Assembly (NCBI GenBank): GCA_002633005.1
Contig: NMRA01000243.1
Location: 228,805 to 261,149 of the forward strand
DNA length: 32,345 nucleotides
Direction of reading: 5' to 3'
Source: Phoronis australis
Lineage: Eukaryota; Phoronida; Phoronidae
Positions 21,901 through 32,345 of this stretch are shown here, one piece after another. The notes below the pieces were generated by a model that was not told the DNA's origin, ran no database searches, and saw only the letters and a list, made by a program, of their open reading frames with translations. The first letter of the stretch is position 1; every line of letters starts with the position of its first letter. The position numbers and the translations under genes were made by a program.

Positions 21901-24900
21901 CATTCTCTAACACAGGACCCAAGGGAGAAGAACATCCCCACCCCTAAATTCACTCAAACGACCTTTGGCCATCTGTTGGTTTGGGATGCTCAACTACATT
22001 TAGGCCCTGACTTAACTGTGGTGGCTAGAGAACTTATACAGGTTATGACAATTAGTTTTTCCACGCCAAAACTTTTAATGCTACAATAATTTTTTGTGGA
22101 TATTACAGCCAAAACACAGATTTAAACAAGAGGAAAAGTAGCACTTGCTCCTTTTTAAACAATATCTAGTGTTACGAACTTGCGTTGAATTTTGATGAGA
22201 AGAGATTTCATCAACCTTTTTAAAACAATTAAACCTAATAATTCTCACTGGAGTGCAGTACATTTGTATATTACAGTGCAACATTAGAATCTTTTCAATT
22301 AAGAACATATGGCAAAAACGTTTTAGACAACTATCTGAACAGAAATAACAAAACAAGAAAAAAATCATATGAAACAATGTCTTGACCATGACTACCTGAG
22401 ACACGAACGGACCAATTTGACTTTTAAGTCGTAGAATTTTCCCAAGTCCCTTTTCAACGACTGATGGGAATGAAAGAAGTCGTAATGTGTGCCCAGTGGG
22501 GGCTGTGTCGAAGACGACGACTGAGAAATTCATGCCTTGCACCAGCCTGAAAAACAGAAGGTAAAATCGAGTGTCTGTCAGTGAGTAAGTCTTCATCTTA
22601 AATTTCTAAACAAAAAATAAATTTTCAAGCTACAAAAAATTAAAAATCAAACAATATTTGGTAAATTTTCTGTACTTATGAGTAGTAGAAATAAAGACAG
22701 ACTTTGAAAATCAAAAAATGATAATTTGTTAATTCTTGTGATAACACTGACTTACTATCACATTGCTACAGGCAACACTGGTTTTCACTTAGCACTTTTT
22801 TAAGTTGTACATACGTTCAACCTAACTAAAAGAAAGAGTAAAAAAAAATTCACACTAGTTTCGGTGCTTCGACTGCATCAAATGTGCTCATGCAACATGG
22901 GTCAGGTCCATTGCACAAAACACCAAATTTGAAATACAAGTACAAGTACAATGCAGCAAAAACTGTCCGTACAACTGGAACTAGGTAAAACTACCATTTG
23001 AATGCGACAGGCGGGAAGGTTGTCTATAACACTGATGATCCACGAGAGGGACGAGCCAAAAAGTTGATTGTTCTCCAAATGTCAACGTGAGTTTTTTGAA
23101 ATTACTAAAATAATTATAACCTGACAAATTTGAATTGTTTCAACAGGGAGGCAGATGATGACCAATGTAACCAACGATAATCAAAAACATGATGCAGGCC
23201 TTTTATATTTTGGTCTTCAAATAAACTTGAATTGTAGTGTAGCAGTAAATGTTGGTATTACCTCATGACTTCAGCGTAACTCATCGCCTCGTCAATACCA
23301 GGGAATGCACTGATCACGTCCTGCATCATGGACTTAATGGTGGAGCCCATGGAGTCACCTGTAGGAGAGTAGATGCACAATCACCGATTCACAACTGAGC
23401 AGAACTGTTTGGTGATGACAAAAGATGTATCAAAAATGTCAAAAGTTTTGTTGATGTTTTTTATGCAATATGAAATTCATTTGTACTATCTTAATTGAAA
23501 GAAAATACTAAAAATTGATAGCAACGGGCAGAACTCCCTCAGAGAAATGTAAAATGAATTGGCAGATTTATGGTAAATATGGACACACTCAAGTTCTAGG
23601 GCAAGATCCCAGACACATTTTTGTAGCTAACAGCAAAAAAACATAAACATAATTGTGCAAAACAATTTGTTGGTAGCAATTAAGGCGATCTCACTTTAAA
23701 TTCACAATTTCTAAAAATAGTCACATGATCACGAACATCTGGCAATTCCCTTGGTCCACCACATAATAGGAATTCATGACCGTTCAGGATTGAAAACACT
23801 GTTTTATGACTCTACAATTTATTATTTAAGAAATTCTTAAAAGGAGTTTCATCTTTAGCAATGAAGGTAGCCAACAGACTTTTTGCGAGATAAAAGAAAA
23901 AATGTGAATTTAGACCTATTTCTTCGATGTCATGGTGCTGACCTGATACTCCACATTGAGAATGAACTTGAGGTCAGATCTGTAAGATCTCATGCTGGTA
24001 ACCTCATGGGAGGCTATACCACAAGATGGCGATATTGTCCCACTTTCCTAGCATAGTTGGGAAACTCACGACAGGACTAATACTTAAATCACAATTATCA
24101 GCAACGAAGCAGGAAGTAACAGATCGCTGAATTCGGGGGAATTTCATCCAAGGTGTTGCTGACATTTTTCAAAATGTATTGAGTAAACATTTGGCGACAT
24201 CAAAGATAACTTGGCGACATGTAAGCAATATGTAGGAAGACAAGACAAGCACCAGAATTGAAAGCATGGGTCCAAAGCAACATCTTTTTTTAAGAAAGTG
24301 TGACACTAGCAACCACCGTACATAATTAAAAAAATGAAAATGAGCCTCAAAATAAATTGAATCATTACAGAGGTTTACATTAAATATTTTATGTGAAATA
24401 TTCATGATGCACGTGCCATCCAATAAGACTGATGATAAACACAGGTTACACATCCTGTAAGCCATCAGTGATGTCACATAGGATGTTTCCAAGCCAACAA
24501 CTGACCCACGATGCATTTGAAAAACGACAGCAGCATAGTAATTGAAACCCCCCAACTGAAAACTTACCCGCTTCTTCAAAGTATTCATCTGGAAGTTCTG
24601 AATATCCCATGTTTGGGTCGATTTCCTGAAAATTAAAATAGCCTAAATACATGAATCACGGATACCTAAAAAACAGAATTTTACTAAATTAAACTCACCA
24701 GCACTGATCATTCTAGTTAGACAAATTAGCTGTGCCTAGCATGGTGTGTCCTTACTCAGTCAATGGAGCTTCTCCCAAGAACCCGGGGGTTCCTTACACT
24801 AAAATCTCATAATGTTATCATGATGACATTTTTTACACAGAGTTTAAATGTAGACTCGGGGCAAGTCCTAAGTTTTGGCACAAGTATCCATTAAGATTCT

Positions 24901-26093
24901 GAGTAAAATATGTTCTGATTAAAAGTTATGGCCTTTTAGTGAAATACACCCCAGGATACTGTCACTTTGACTGACAAGGCAAGACAGTGAATTTGTTAGA
25001 CTTATAATGTAGAAAATATATCTGAAACTAAATAAGGCGATCCAGATCCTCCCAAGGATACTATTGTTTCATGAAATGAAGAATATAAATCGGTAAATTG
25101 TATCTTTTTCATTACACCATATCTTATATGTCAATTGTCATTTTGTGTTTGATTTTACTTTATTTCTGTTTTTGTTGATAAAGGAAGTTGTTACATCCGA
25201 AAATTTCAAATTTCAGTTGATCCATTCTTGTTGTTTTATTTACCGATTTATATTTTTAGACTTATAGTAATTGTCACAGTAATCACTTCTCATTATAATT
25301 CACTGAAAATTGGGCGTTCATTAGTTCCACTGCATTTCAGGAACAATAGAGACCTCTTTTGGTAGGCTTGACAAGTGTAAAAGCCAAACTGAATTTAAGT
25401 GAAGTCAAAAGATAATTTTAAGAGCCATAGCAAATCACCAGCAATGTTTACACATCATGTTCTCTGAATGAGTGCGTTTCCACACAGAGTGATTCAAACA
25501 CATGCATGATAGACTAACACTCGAAGCTTAGCTGAGTCACTAAACGAAATCTGAGGACGCCAAAACTGAAAATCCCAGACTGCCAAATGAAATCTAAGAT
25601 TGACAAATTCGGCGTAGAACATAGAACACAGATGATCGCATACACTGGTGGCACGTGGTTCACCGATCTAGCCCGATTTTTGCCGAAAAAATTCTGACTC
25701 CCGTCTGTTGTAATTTAAGCACAAGTTCAATGTGTGCTGACTGCTGTGGTGGCAAATGCACTGATTTCACGAAATAAATGGAAAAATTGCGAACCGAAGG
25801 TAATAAATCTACGATAATCGCTGAGTGATTTCGTGGAGCCTTGAGATTATCCCAAGTCGCCAAACAGAATCTAAGGCCCCATTGGCGACCTGCAACGCTG
25901 TAGACATTTCTTCCCAATACACAGAACATCAGTTGTACTACATACCATTGCATATAAGTTATCAAAACCTTTCACTTTTGTGGGAACCTTTGAAAACTTC
26001 TGGTCGAACGCATCTGAGATATTGTGTGCAGGATCGGTGGAAATGACTAGAACTGACTCTCTGACTTTCGACAACTGCACTGAAAGGCTGCAA
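18964..26093 (-). CDS. GET3: GET3/ASNA1 ATPase for tail-anchored protein insertion, partial at 5' end
   Basis: Seven exons, in transcript order 26093-25946, 24625-24568, 23358-23262, 22546-22396, 21085-20978, 19857-19657 and 19089-18964, keep one frame across all junctions and give about 295 residues (human protein 348). Visible motifs are the switch I region [16 protein letters not shown], the switch II region [11 protein letters not shown], the zinc-binding CKMC that joins the homodimer, and [19 protein letters not shown] of the helical domain; it ends in NPKPMDK and TAG. The family captures tail-anchored proteins in the cytosol and delivers them to the ER receptor. The first in-window exon starts one base inside a serine codon, just after where GKGGVGKTT should be. 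No P-loop exon was found to the right, so exon 1 probably lies past 32345. For the 21085 exon the acceptor before TTAACC is chosen because only it keeps phase. The intron at 19858-20977 holds a MITE; the other in-window introns (19090-19656, 21086-22395, 22547-23261, 23359-24567, 24626-25945) show no defined element. Confidence 0.96.
20177..20424. mobile_element. 248-bp MITE with TA target site (Tc1/mariner-like)
   Basis: Perfect 14-bp terminal inverted repeats CGATCCCCTAAACC (20177-20190) and their complement (20411-20424) are flanked by TA on both sides, as expected for the Tc1/mariner superfamily. It is non-coding; the frames on both strands are only 63-95 codons and have no transposase motif. 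It is inserted in a GET3 intron. Confidence 0.78.
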
Positions 26094-26547
26094 CTGAAAA
26101 CCAGAACACAATTATGATTTTCTGAAAATTACCAAATTGCATCATTGCAAACACAGCAATTGCTGCAAATTTTAAAATAATATTAAATAACAATTCTAAT
26201 AATAATGGAAGACTTTATTTACAGGGCAAGATATATTACATGTCTTTGCCAAGAGATAATTTACAGCAGGGTCCGATACACACAGGCACTTTACAACATC
26301 ACAACAAACTACATACTATAACGGGGTGTTTAAAGATCCTCGAGTATGCAAATTAGCGCAAACTTCATTGAGTGGTAAATAACTAATTTGGGGGCCGTTC
26401 GTAAAAAACAATCAAGCGTTGCATAAAGCGTGCGATGCCTAACAACTCGAGCTTTGAAGAGAATCTGTGACACGATGGAGTTTTCTTGACAACATGACAA
26501 GAGCTAAGGTGCATGCGACATTACTCTAAGGACAATCGTGATCTAGT

Positions 26548-26603
26548 GGGGATCGAGCCCACCATCTGTAGATTGGCAAGCGGCAGCTCTGCACTAGGCC
26601 ACC
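26548..26603 (-). mobile_element. tRNA-like SINE head (minus strand)
   Basis: The minus strand has box A GGTGGCCTAGTGCAGAGC and box B GGGCTCGATCCCC, followed by CACTAGATCACG. The GTGGCCTAGTG start is typical of tRNA-derived SINEs of marine invertebrates. There is no complete cloverleaf. It lies in the presumed GET3 intron 1. Confidence 0.55.
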
Positions 26604-27012
26604 AGCCTCCACTAACTTCATAATCTGTTGGAATCTTTTCCAAGCCATTATGATGACTTGGAAGTTCTCGTGCCAGGAGATTTCAACAAATACTAACTAG
26701 GCCAAGGCATATTCTTTTATGAATTGAAGGAGTTCTCTCACGCTGTTTCAATCTACTGTACAAGGATTTGCAAATGAAGTGCAGTAGCTGTGAAATTAGC
26801 AAAATGTTACCATAACTATTTACTTTTATGACATTCTACATCATAAGTACTCACGACTCATACTGTCATGACAACTTTCAAATTTTAAAGGTGTAACCAA
26901 GGAGTGTAGTAGTATAGGAGAGTTCACTTGTGAGTTCGCTGTTACCGCTGCTACTAGCGCCACCAAGTGGTGAACAAGCCACTGTCAACCAGGAAGCGCC
27001 AAAACAATAGGG

Positions 27013-28067
27013 ATGGACGCATTGTGCAGTGCGATAAATTGCATGAATTCATTCACGAAAACCTCAGACGTGTCATTTTTTAGGTTTCCTAAGGATCCAG
27101 AAAGGTAAGGATTATCTGTTATTCAGTAATATGATACATTGTCTTTCATTTTGTGTGTTCTGTTCACGGTTATTAGATAAGTCGATCACAGTCCCGTTGC
27201 CACTGTTCTGTTGTCTGCAGTGTAGGCTAGGCCTACTGTACAACCGGGCTGCCGGCGGAAGGACTATGATGAACGTACGATGTGATCGTCAGCTTTTTGG
27301 ATACTTGCAGTCCATCAATTCTAAATCAAAATGTCACCCGTACGATCGCAGGGACAATTTTAGGAAAACATACCCATGCCCATGATGGCCATGAGTAATA
27401 TGACTGGTGACACAGCCATGGCACAATCACAGCCACAGGGCCACGGTCATGAGTCAAGTTAGCGAATCTGTGGGTCTCGGTGACAAGGTGAAAAATCCGA
27501 ACATAATTTTAATGTGCCAGTTAGACCAATTAAGTTAAGCAGTGCGTCACTGAAAACTTAATTCTATGTGTCAATGATGGGGGGCCCGGCCCTGTTAAAA
27601 TATCCGTGGATCAACATTTGAGTCCGAGTTTTTTTCAGTTGACACCAAAACGCTTTTGTCTCTATCACAATCACAGTGCGACAGGAATTCTGTAGTGTAG
27701 TGTACTTTAGTGTAGGCTACCAGTCTTCTTTGAACCTAGTGAATATGAGGTTTGTTCCTGAGTCTCTCAGTCATTGATTTCTGTTCAGGTGCAAGCACTG
27801 GGAGCTGACCTTATGAATAGAGATGCAACCTACTTGTCCAAGAACCGCAAGTTATGCTCTCATCACTTCGAGGAGTCCATGTTCATGAATGAAGAACAAG
27901 CTGGTATTAACTGTAGTGCCCGAACAATATATGATGTCCCGAATCCACCAAAAGTGAAGATGTCAGGGTCAAAAAGTTCTCCGGAAATTATATTACAGCT
28001 CTGGAATAGGATTTTTTGCATTTCTGATTATCGTCTCACAAAGCAAGTACTGGAACATCACGTGTAG
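27013..28067 (+). pseudogene. THAP zinc-finger gene of the transposon, frameshifted and truncated
   Basis: Exon 1 (27013-27104) encodes MDALCSAINCMNSF and SFFRFPKDPER, the start of a C2CH THAP domain with C5 and C10. A donor GTAAGG follows. The next exon begins at 27789 after TTCAG and continues in phase as CKHWELTL, including the invariant tryptophan. It then hits TGA at 27814. One base out of frame, MNRDATYLSKNRKLCSHHF carries on with the C-x2-H pair and later TIYDVPNP, in place of the AVPxxF box. The shifted frame stops at 28067. After the THAP domain I recognise nothing of the RNase H-like transposase. THAP domains bind DNA specifically, here probably the element ends. A sequencing error could explain the shift, but the missing transposase would remain. 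Confidence 0.82.
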
Positions 28068-29011
28068 AAAGGACAATTAGTCCGCAAAATCTGGTTTTCG
28101 TATTAAAAGGTTGATCAGATTGAAACATTTTATGAATGGTTAGCCTGTGATTTGGAGAGAGCCAAAGTAAAACTGATGGATCATTCAGAGTCTGAGTGGT
28201 GGGCTGAAATTTTGTTAAACACAAGCTATCCGTATCATTTTGCTTCTCAATGACAAACACCTCTGTGAGTAAATTAGTTTTCAGCTTTCTTTATAACGCA
28301 TTTCTTTGGCGAAAAGTGCTGTTGTTTGCTAGTGAATTAATAGAGAGTGACAAGGTTGGTTAAATTTTCTTGTTGTATTGGTTGGTGTATGTGTTGCCTG
28401 TTTTGTACGTTTTGGAGATTGTGATTAATTTAAGCCCCAGTTGTGGCTAGGTATCAGATATGATCTTGTGGTCTGGCTTTAACTTACCTGAAATATTTAC
28501 TAATAGGAACAGTGGGTATATAAAATTTTGGTTTTATCATCCAAGTCTTTTTAATTCAATTTTGTATGAAGTTATGTGGGTAGTGAATATTTTGATTGCT
28601 GTTTAGTACCTCTTAATTTTTTGTCATGATATTTTGAACTTTGATTAGTTATGAGTGATGATGTACTCAATGTTACTTCATTTTGTAAGTTGTGAGCTAT
28701 TCTACAGATTAGCAAGTGACTTGTCAGTAGCTGTTGGTGAGTAGGAGAGTGGGATTGAGCCCTATACTGGCATGACTAAGAAATAATGGAATGTTCTAAA
28801 ATTGTATTACGATTTTGTGGTAGTGATGAATTGCCTTGCTTTCTTCTTTTCACTTGACGTGTAACACCCACTGCACAAAACAATTGTCTGCATTGCCTCA
28901 TGCATTGAATAGGGAACACATGCGAAATTGTAGGGTGGAGATGAAACCAGCAGTGAGCTGGGAGCAACATGTTTGTCAATGGTCAGGGGAGCAACCAAAA
29001 TGTGTGACTAT

Positions 29012-29167
29012 GGGAGGGGCTCAACACCCATGTGGCATACATACCCATTGGTTTTTACCTGTTTAGCACTCCTCCCATGTAACCCCCCTGGGAGGGGGTC
29101 AACACCTATTTGGCGCCCACCTGCCGGTTTTTGCCTGGTACCTCCTCAGCTGGTACCTGGAGGGAAT
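29012..29167. repeat. Diverged tandem duplication of about 78 bp inside the THAP element
   Basis: GGGAGGGG-TCAACACC followed by GGTTTTT-CCTG appears at 29012 and again at 29090. Both copies are C-rich and unlike the AT-rich surroundings. Several substitutions separate them. Confidence 0.7.
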
Positions 29168-29790
29168 TCCCCTCTGAACCCCCTCCTACAATCATTCAAG
29201 TTATGTAGTCCATGGAAGTATGAAGTGTTACAAAGAACGATAATTGCCGTGTTAAGAACTCAAACATGAAACAAAACCATGATGAATTTTGAAGGGAGCT
29301 TCAAGAGAATAAAAACAAATACACTTTAATATTGATTAAAATACACATTTTCTTTCTCATTCTATTGTAAGTGGATGTTAGTTTATGTATTCTAACCATT
29401 TTCAATCCCACAGTAATTTTATTGCACGTTGAATGTCATTAAAGTATGAATTTATGAGCGTTTACATTGTTCGGACTGCGCGCCAAACTAAGTGTTGATT
29501 ATTCACCACTTGGAGCGCTACTGTTTCGACCAGTAACCATTGCGGCGAATGGTAAAATGGCGGAGTGAACTCTCCTATACTCGTACACTCCTTAGTGTAA
29601 CTCTCATAAGTCACTTGTACACAAACTTTGTAAATATAAATCTGTCATCATATGGATGGAGACAAATGTTAGGCGAATAGAATGAGGTGTATTTTATTAA
29701 TTTCTGATGAGAATTTTTGGGGTTATGGCGGAGCTCATCTGTCCGACCATTACCCTTGAGGCAACTTTGAATAAAAGTTTTTACTTCACT

Positions 29791-30241
29791 GCTGTGCGTA
29801 ACTTGGAATTCTACTTTATCTCTAGATCATGCATGCGTGAACTTAGAATTAAATATTCATTAAAGCAATCAGGTGAAATTTTTTGTTTATTGTAAAGAAT
29901 CTTTGGAATTATTGGCTCCGCGATCATTTACTGCAACTTGCATCACAGGATCGGAAGAATGTGTGAATGGTTAATCGATTGTTGTTCGGTAAATAAGATC
30001 ACCCAAAAGTTGAAAAAGTTAATTATGTAATTCTGGTTAAAAATTAAATTGTTTACTAAACTGTAATTTGCTTTAGTGCAGTGCCAATTTTTATCAATGT
30101 GAATGTGATTCAAGCCACATAATTGTAGACACCCATGTCTAGAATTCTATGTTTGAGTAAACATGCCAAGTTCTCTCAGCTACTCAAAGTTCACGCATGC
30201 GTGATCTTGAGATCAAGCATAATTCCAAGTTCAAGCACAGC
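29791..30241. repeat. Inverted repeat pair, arms about 55 bp, spacer about 340 bp
   Basis: GCTGTGC, AACTTGGAATT and GCATGCGTGAACTT at 29791-29845 recur in reverse complement at 30185-30241. Arms carry several mismatches. The layout suits a decayed DNA element with long terminal inverted repeats of which only about 450 bp remain. No clear target duplication; no coding frame of note. Confidence 0.65.
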
Positions 30242-30410
30242 CGCACAGTGCAAGCAATCTGTCACTTAGACACTGCCATTGTCTCGTCTGGCCACAGCAG
30301 AGACGGAGGCTATCCTATAGGCTCTCGATATGCTGGAAGCTTTTCAGCAAATTGTGCCTCACACTGATTAAGCCATCACCATCAGGCATTGCTGTGCCTT
30401 TTGAGAAACA

Positions 30411-30900
30411 AGGGACACTAAGAAGACGTTGGTGTATTTAACGCTTCCCAGCTCAACCACAAGTACTCCCGCTATCATTTTTTTTCAAGCAATGCAGGTG
30501 CCGATTTGGGCAACTGAATGAAGGACTCCTTGAGAAAAAAGTTAGATTGTAGGAGTATTTGTTCGAGCTGAGAAAGGTGTCCCTCTATATGCAAAAGTCA
30601 CGTTGATGTAGGTACCTTTCGTGCACAGGGGGACACTTAAGGAGGCCGTCGATGTCTTTAATTCCTTCCATTTTGAACAAATACTCATGTTATCAAAGTT
30701 TTTCTTCGAGTAGTCCTTCGTTCAGTTCCCAAAATCGGAAAATGGTCATTTTTAACAGTGTGCGCGGCAGATGGTATGACGTCATATCTCCTGGCATACG
30801 CTGTATAAAAATTGCCAGTTACAGATTTTGGGACTGGAACGGGGGACTGATTGAAGAAAAAGTTTGATATCAGGATTGTTTTTGTTGGAAGGTATCCCTC
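30411..30900. repeat. Two tandem diverged long-hairpin units
   Basis: Unit A (about 30411-30600) pairs 30442-30490 with 30523-30582. Unit B (about 30630-30900) pairs 30663-30740 with 30822-30892; its core is CAGTTCCCAAAATC against GATTTTGGGACTGG. Both start GGGACACT-AAG and both end near CCCTCTAT, and the offset is about 218 bp. Each unit alone is a hairpin and the two units also align with each other. The open frames on both strands here are mirror products of the inverted repeat. Confidence 0.7.
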
Positions 30901-31136
30901 TATTAGCCAGTCAGCTAACTTTATGAAGACTGTCGTCAAAATACAGCTAGGTACCACTGTGTGTATTTCTTCCGTAGACCCCGAAATTGCACACAGCCAG
31001 GGTAGTTCTGCTCGTCACCTCGCCGTGAAACTTGTATCACCATGTAAAGCTAAAGACCAGATGGTGTGCATGCAAAATGTGGGAATCAACCGACACTCAC
31101 CTTGCCCATTACAGCCGTTTAAGTGAAAAACAATGA

Positions 31137-31690
31137 AATAAACGTCTTTTTCTTGCGTAACTCTCCACCTTTTCTAACTATGAAAAGTTATGTCGTCGTT
31201 TTGAAAACAGTACGCTCCTGTCACGCGCACACGTCGTTTCCTAAATTTTTGCAACATCTTTTGGGAGATGATGATAGCTTGGCAGAAGTAAAATTTCGTC
31301 TGAAATTCGTTTTTTTTGGTATCAAAATTCTAAAAACTTATAATGAAGTGAAATCAGTTCCGATAATTTGTTGTGACATGTACGCAACCTCGTGAAAGAA
31401 CAGCAGTTGATTGAAGAATCAGCGAAAAAAGAAACTGGCCAATAGGTGACGCACTATTTCATGGCGCCGAAAGCCGTCGCCAAAGATCGCCCCACAACCT
31501 TAGCAGCAGAATAACGGTAGAACGCCATTTTTTCCAACACTGATAAATAATTCAGTTTACTCAAAAAAGACTGCAGTTTTTAATCACATTAATTTTGAGT
31601 CAGATTTTATATTACCACTTTTTTACCCACCTCAGTGCAAAGCTGCATGTAACAGCTTTGTACCAAGGCTATCCTTCTATGACTTAGTAT
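31137..31690 (+). repeat. Dispersed repeat, right copy (empty-site paralogue)
   Basis: Homologous in the same orientation to the left-end copy at 445-1545. It lacks both insertions found there and so shows the uninterrupted order: CAAAACAGTACGCTCCTG, AGTTCCGATAATTTGTTGT, TATTTCATGG, TTAGCAGCAGAATAAC, then GTACCAAGGCTA. The ends are approximate. No coding content is recognised. Confidence 0.8.
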
Positions 31691-32345
31691 GACTATGTGC
31701 ACAAGGTAATAATAACAACGTGACTTTCATGTTTCAGTCGGTCTGAGGCATAATTCACCAAAAAGCTTCCGTTGTATGAAGCTTCTATAGGATCTGCACC
31801 ATCTCTACTGGGCTAGCTAGAGACAATGGTAACTGTGACTGTCTACTAAAAATTTTAGTAACTACAGTCAAGTGACCTAATTATCGGACGTTTTGGCACA
31901 TTTTGCATTATATTTAATTGAAAATACTACGGATTGTTGTAAATTCTTTGCTGAAATAAAGATTTACCTTCACGGAATTGCTCTGTTACTATATCTTGTC
32001 ACTGAAAGCCACATTATGTTCCGACTGATCTTCAAAAAACACAACAACCAAACCTTCGGAGAACCTAAATATCGGACACCATGTTTCTCCATACGCCACA
32101 CCGCGGAAAACTGACTAACCATGTAATGGCCGCGGGCACCTTGTCGCCAAATTTCAGCTCGAGTGTTTTGACATATATGCTGCTAGAACCCAGGTCCATT
32201 CGCAACAAAATTATCCATAAAATGAAATCTGATGACGGCGCCAAGTCGTTTCGATGAATTAGTGCAGACGACTAAAGCACGTGCAAACTCACTGCAGTTT
32301 TTAGTATCACTTAGGCTTCTTGATATGACACCCGCACGTGCGCGG
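31691..32345. other. Right-edge sequence with nothing recognised
   Basis: I searched the minus strand here for the missing GET3 first exon (a P-loop GKGGVGKTT followed by a donor) and did not find it. The sequence is probably GET3 intron 1 or upstream DNA. The frame at 31893-32114 has no recognised homology. Confidence 0.55.

Larger units (their letters stand above)
26898..29594 (+). mobile_element. P-superfamily-like DNA transposon with a THAP gene, 2697 bp
   Basis: The terminal inverted repeats of 30 bp (26898-26927 and 29565-29594) match at 27 positions; their core is GTATAGGAGAGTTCAC. Further in, CCAAGTGGTGAA (26960-26973) and its complement near 29508-29520 form a subterminal inverted repeat. 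A perfect GTGTAAC duplication flanks the element (26891-26897 and 29595-29601). P elements carry an N-terminal THAP DNA-binding domain, about 30-bp ends and 7-8-bp duplications, all of which fit. No transposase catalytic region is recognised, and the THAP gene is frameshifted, so the copy is non-autonomous. It sits in the presumed first intron of GET3, in the opposite orientation to that gene as judged by its own THAP gene. Confidence 0.85.

Noticed and set aside
30652-30957. Open frames on both strands near 30.7 kb
   Set aside because: They lie on the arms of the long hairpin and mirror each other; neither resembles a known protein.
31141-31175. TCTCCACCTTTT as the reverse complement of a P-loop (GGKGG) for GET3 exon 1
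   Set aside because: Translation on the minus strand does not give GKGGVGKT in any frame, and the site lies in the dispersed repeat.
445-31690. The two dispersed repeats as LTRs of one giant retroelement
   Set aside because: They are about 30 kb apart, enclose two ordinary cellular genes, are clearly diverged, and no gag, pol or primer-binding site is seen.
32270-32320. Minus-strand GTGAGT donor near 32295 as the end of GET3 exon 1
   Set aside because: The sequence before it does not encode the P-loop or KTTCS, and the frame contains stops.

Overview
This is nuclear genomic DNA from a metazoan. The genes are split into short exons by AT-rich introns of up to about 5 kb with GT..AG boundaries, and the introns are full of small DNA transposons, tRNA-derived SINEs and tandem repeats. 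The proteins are clearly animal-type and the style is that of an invertebrate, but I cannot name the phylum from the sequence alone.

Two real protein-coding genes converge. TXNDC12 (an ER-lumen thioredoxin-fold oxidoreductase of the ERp18/ERp19/AGR family) reads rightwards from 2111 to 15483 in seven coding exons giving 178 residues. GET3/ASNA1 (the cytosolic ATPase that hands tail-anchored proteins to the ER membrane) reads leftwards from 26093 to 18964 in seven exons. Its first exon, with the P-loop, was not found and probably lies beyond the right edge. A third gene may start head-to-head with TXNDC12: a 34-codon acidic exon on the minus strand at 1761-1864, weakly like the N-terminus of the exosome helicase MTREX. 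That would leave a 246-bp divergent promoter. A complete tRNA-Cys(GCA) gene sits in the last TXNDC12 intron in the sense orientation.

The rest is mostly a layered record of mobile elements. The best is a 2.7-kb P-superfamily-like element (26898-29594) in the presumed first intron of GET3, with 30-bp terminal inverted repeats, a perfect 7-bp target duplication and a THAP-domain gene broken by a one-base frameshift. At both ends of the window lie same-orientation copies of one dispersed repeat (about 445-1545 and 31137-31690). The left copy carries two small transposon insertions, with 8-bp and 6-bp target duplications, and the right copy gives the matching empty sites. Intron 1 of TXNDC12 holds an inverted repeat with 107-bp arms at about 98% identity, and the region 30411-30900 holds two tandem, diverged long hairpins. 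The window opens with 320 consecutive A, which looks artificial.

The two main genes both serve the ER (lumenal thiol chemistry and membrane insertion), but they are on opposite strands and nothing in the sequence shows joint regulation. I found no wholly new gene system; the novelty is in the repeat architecture and in the HDEV C-terminus of TXNDC12.
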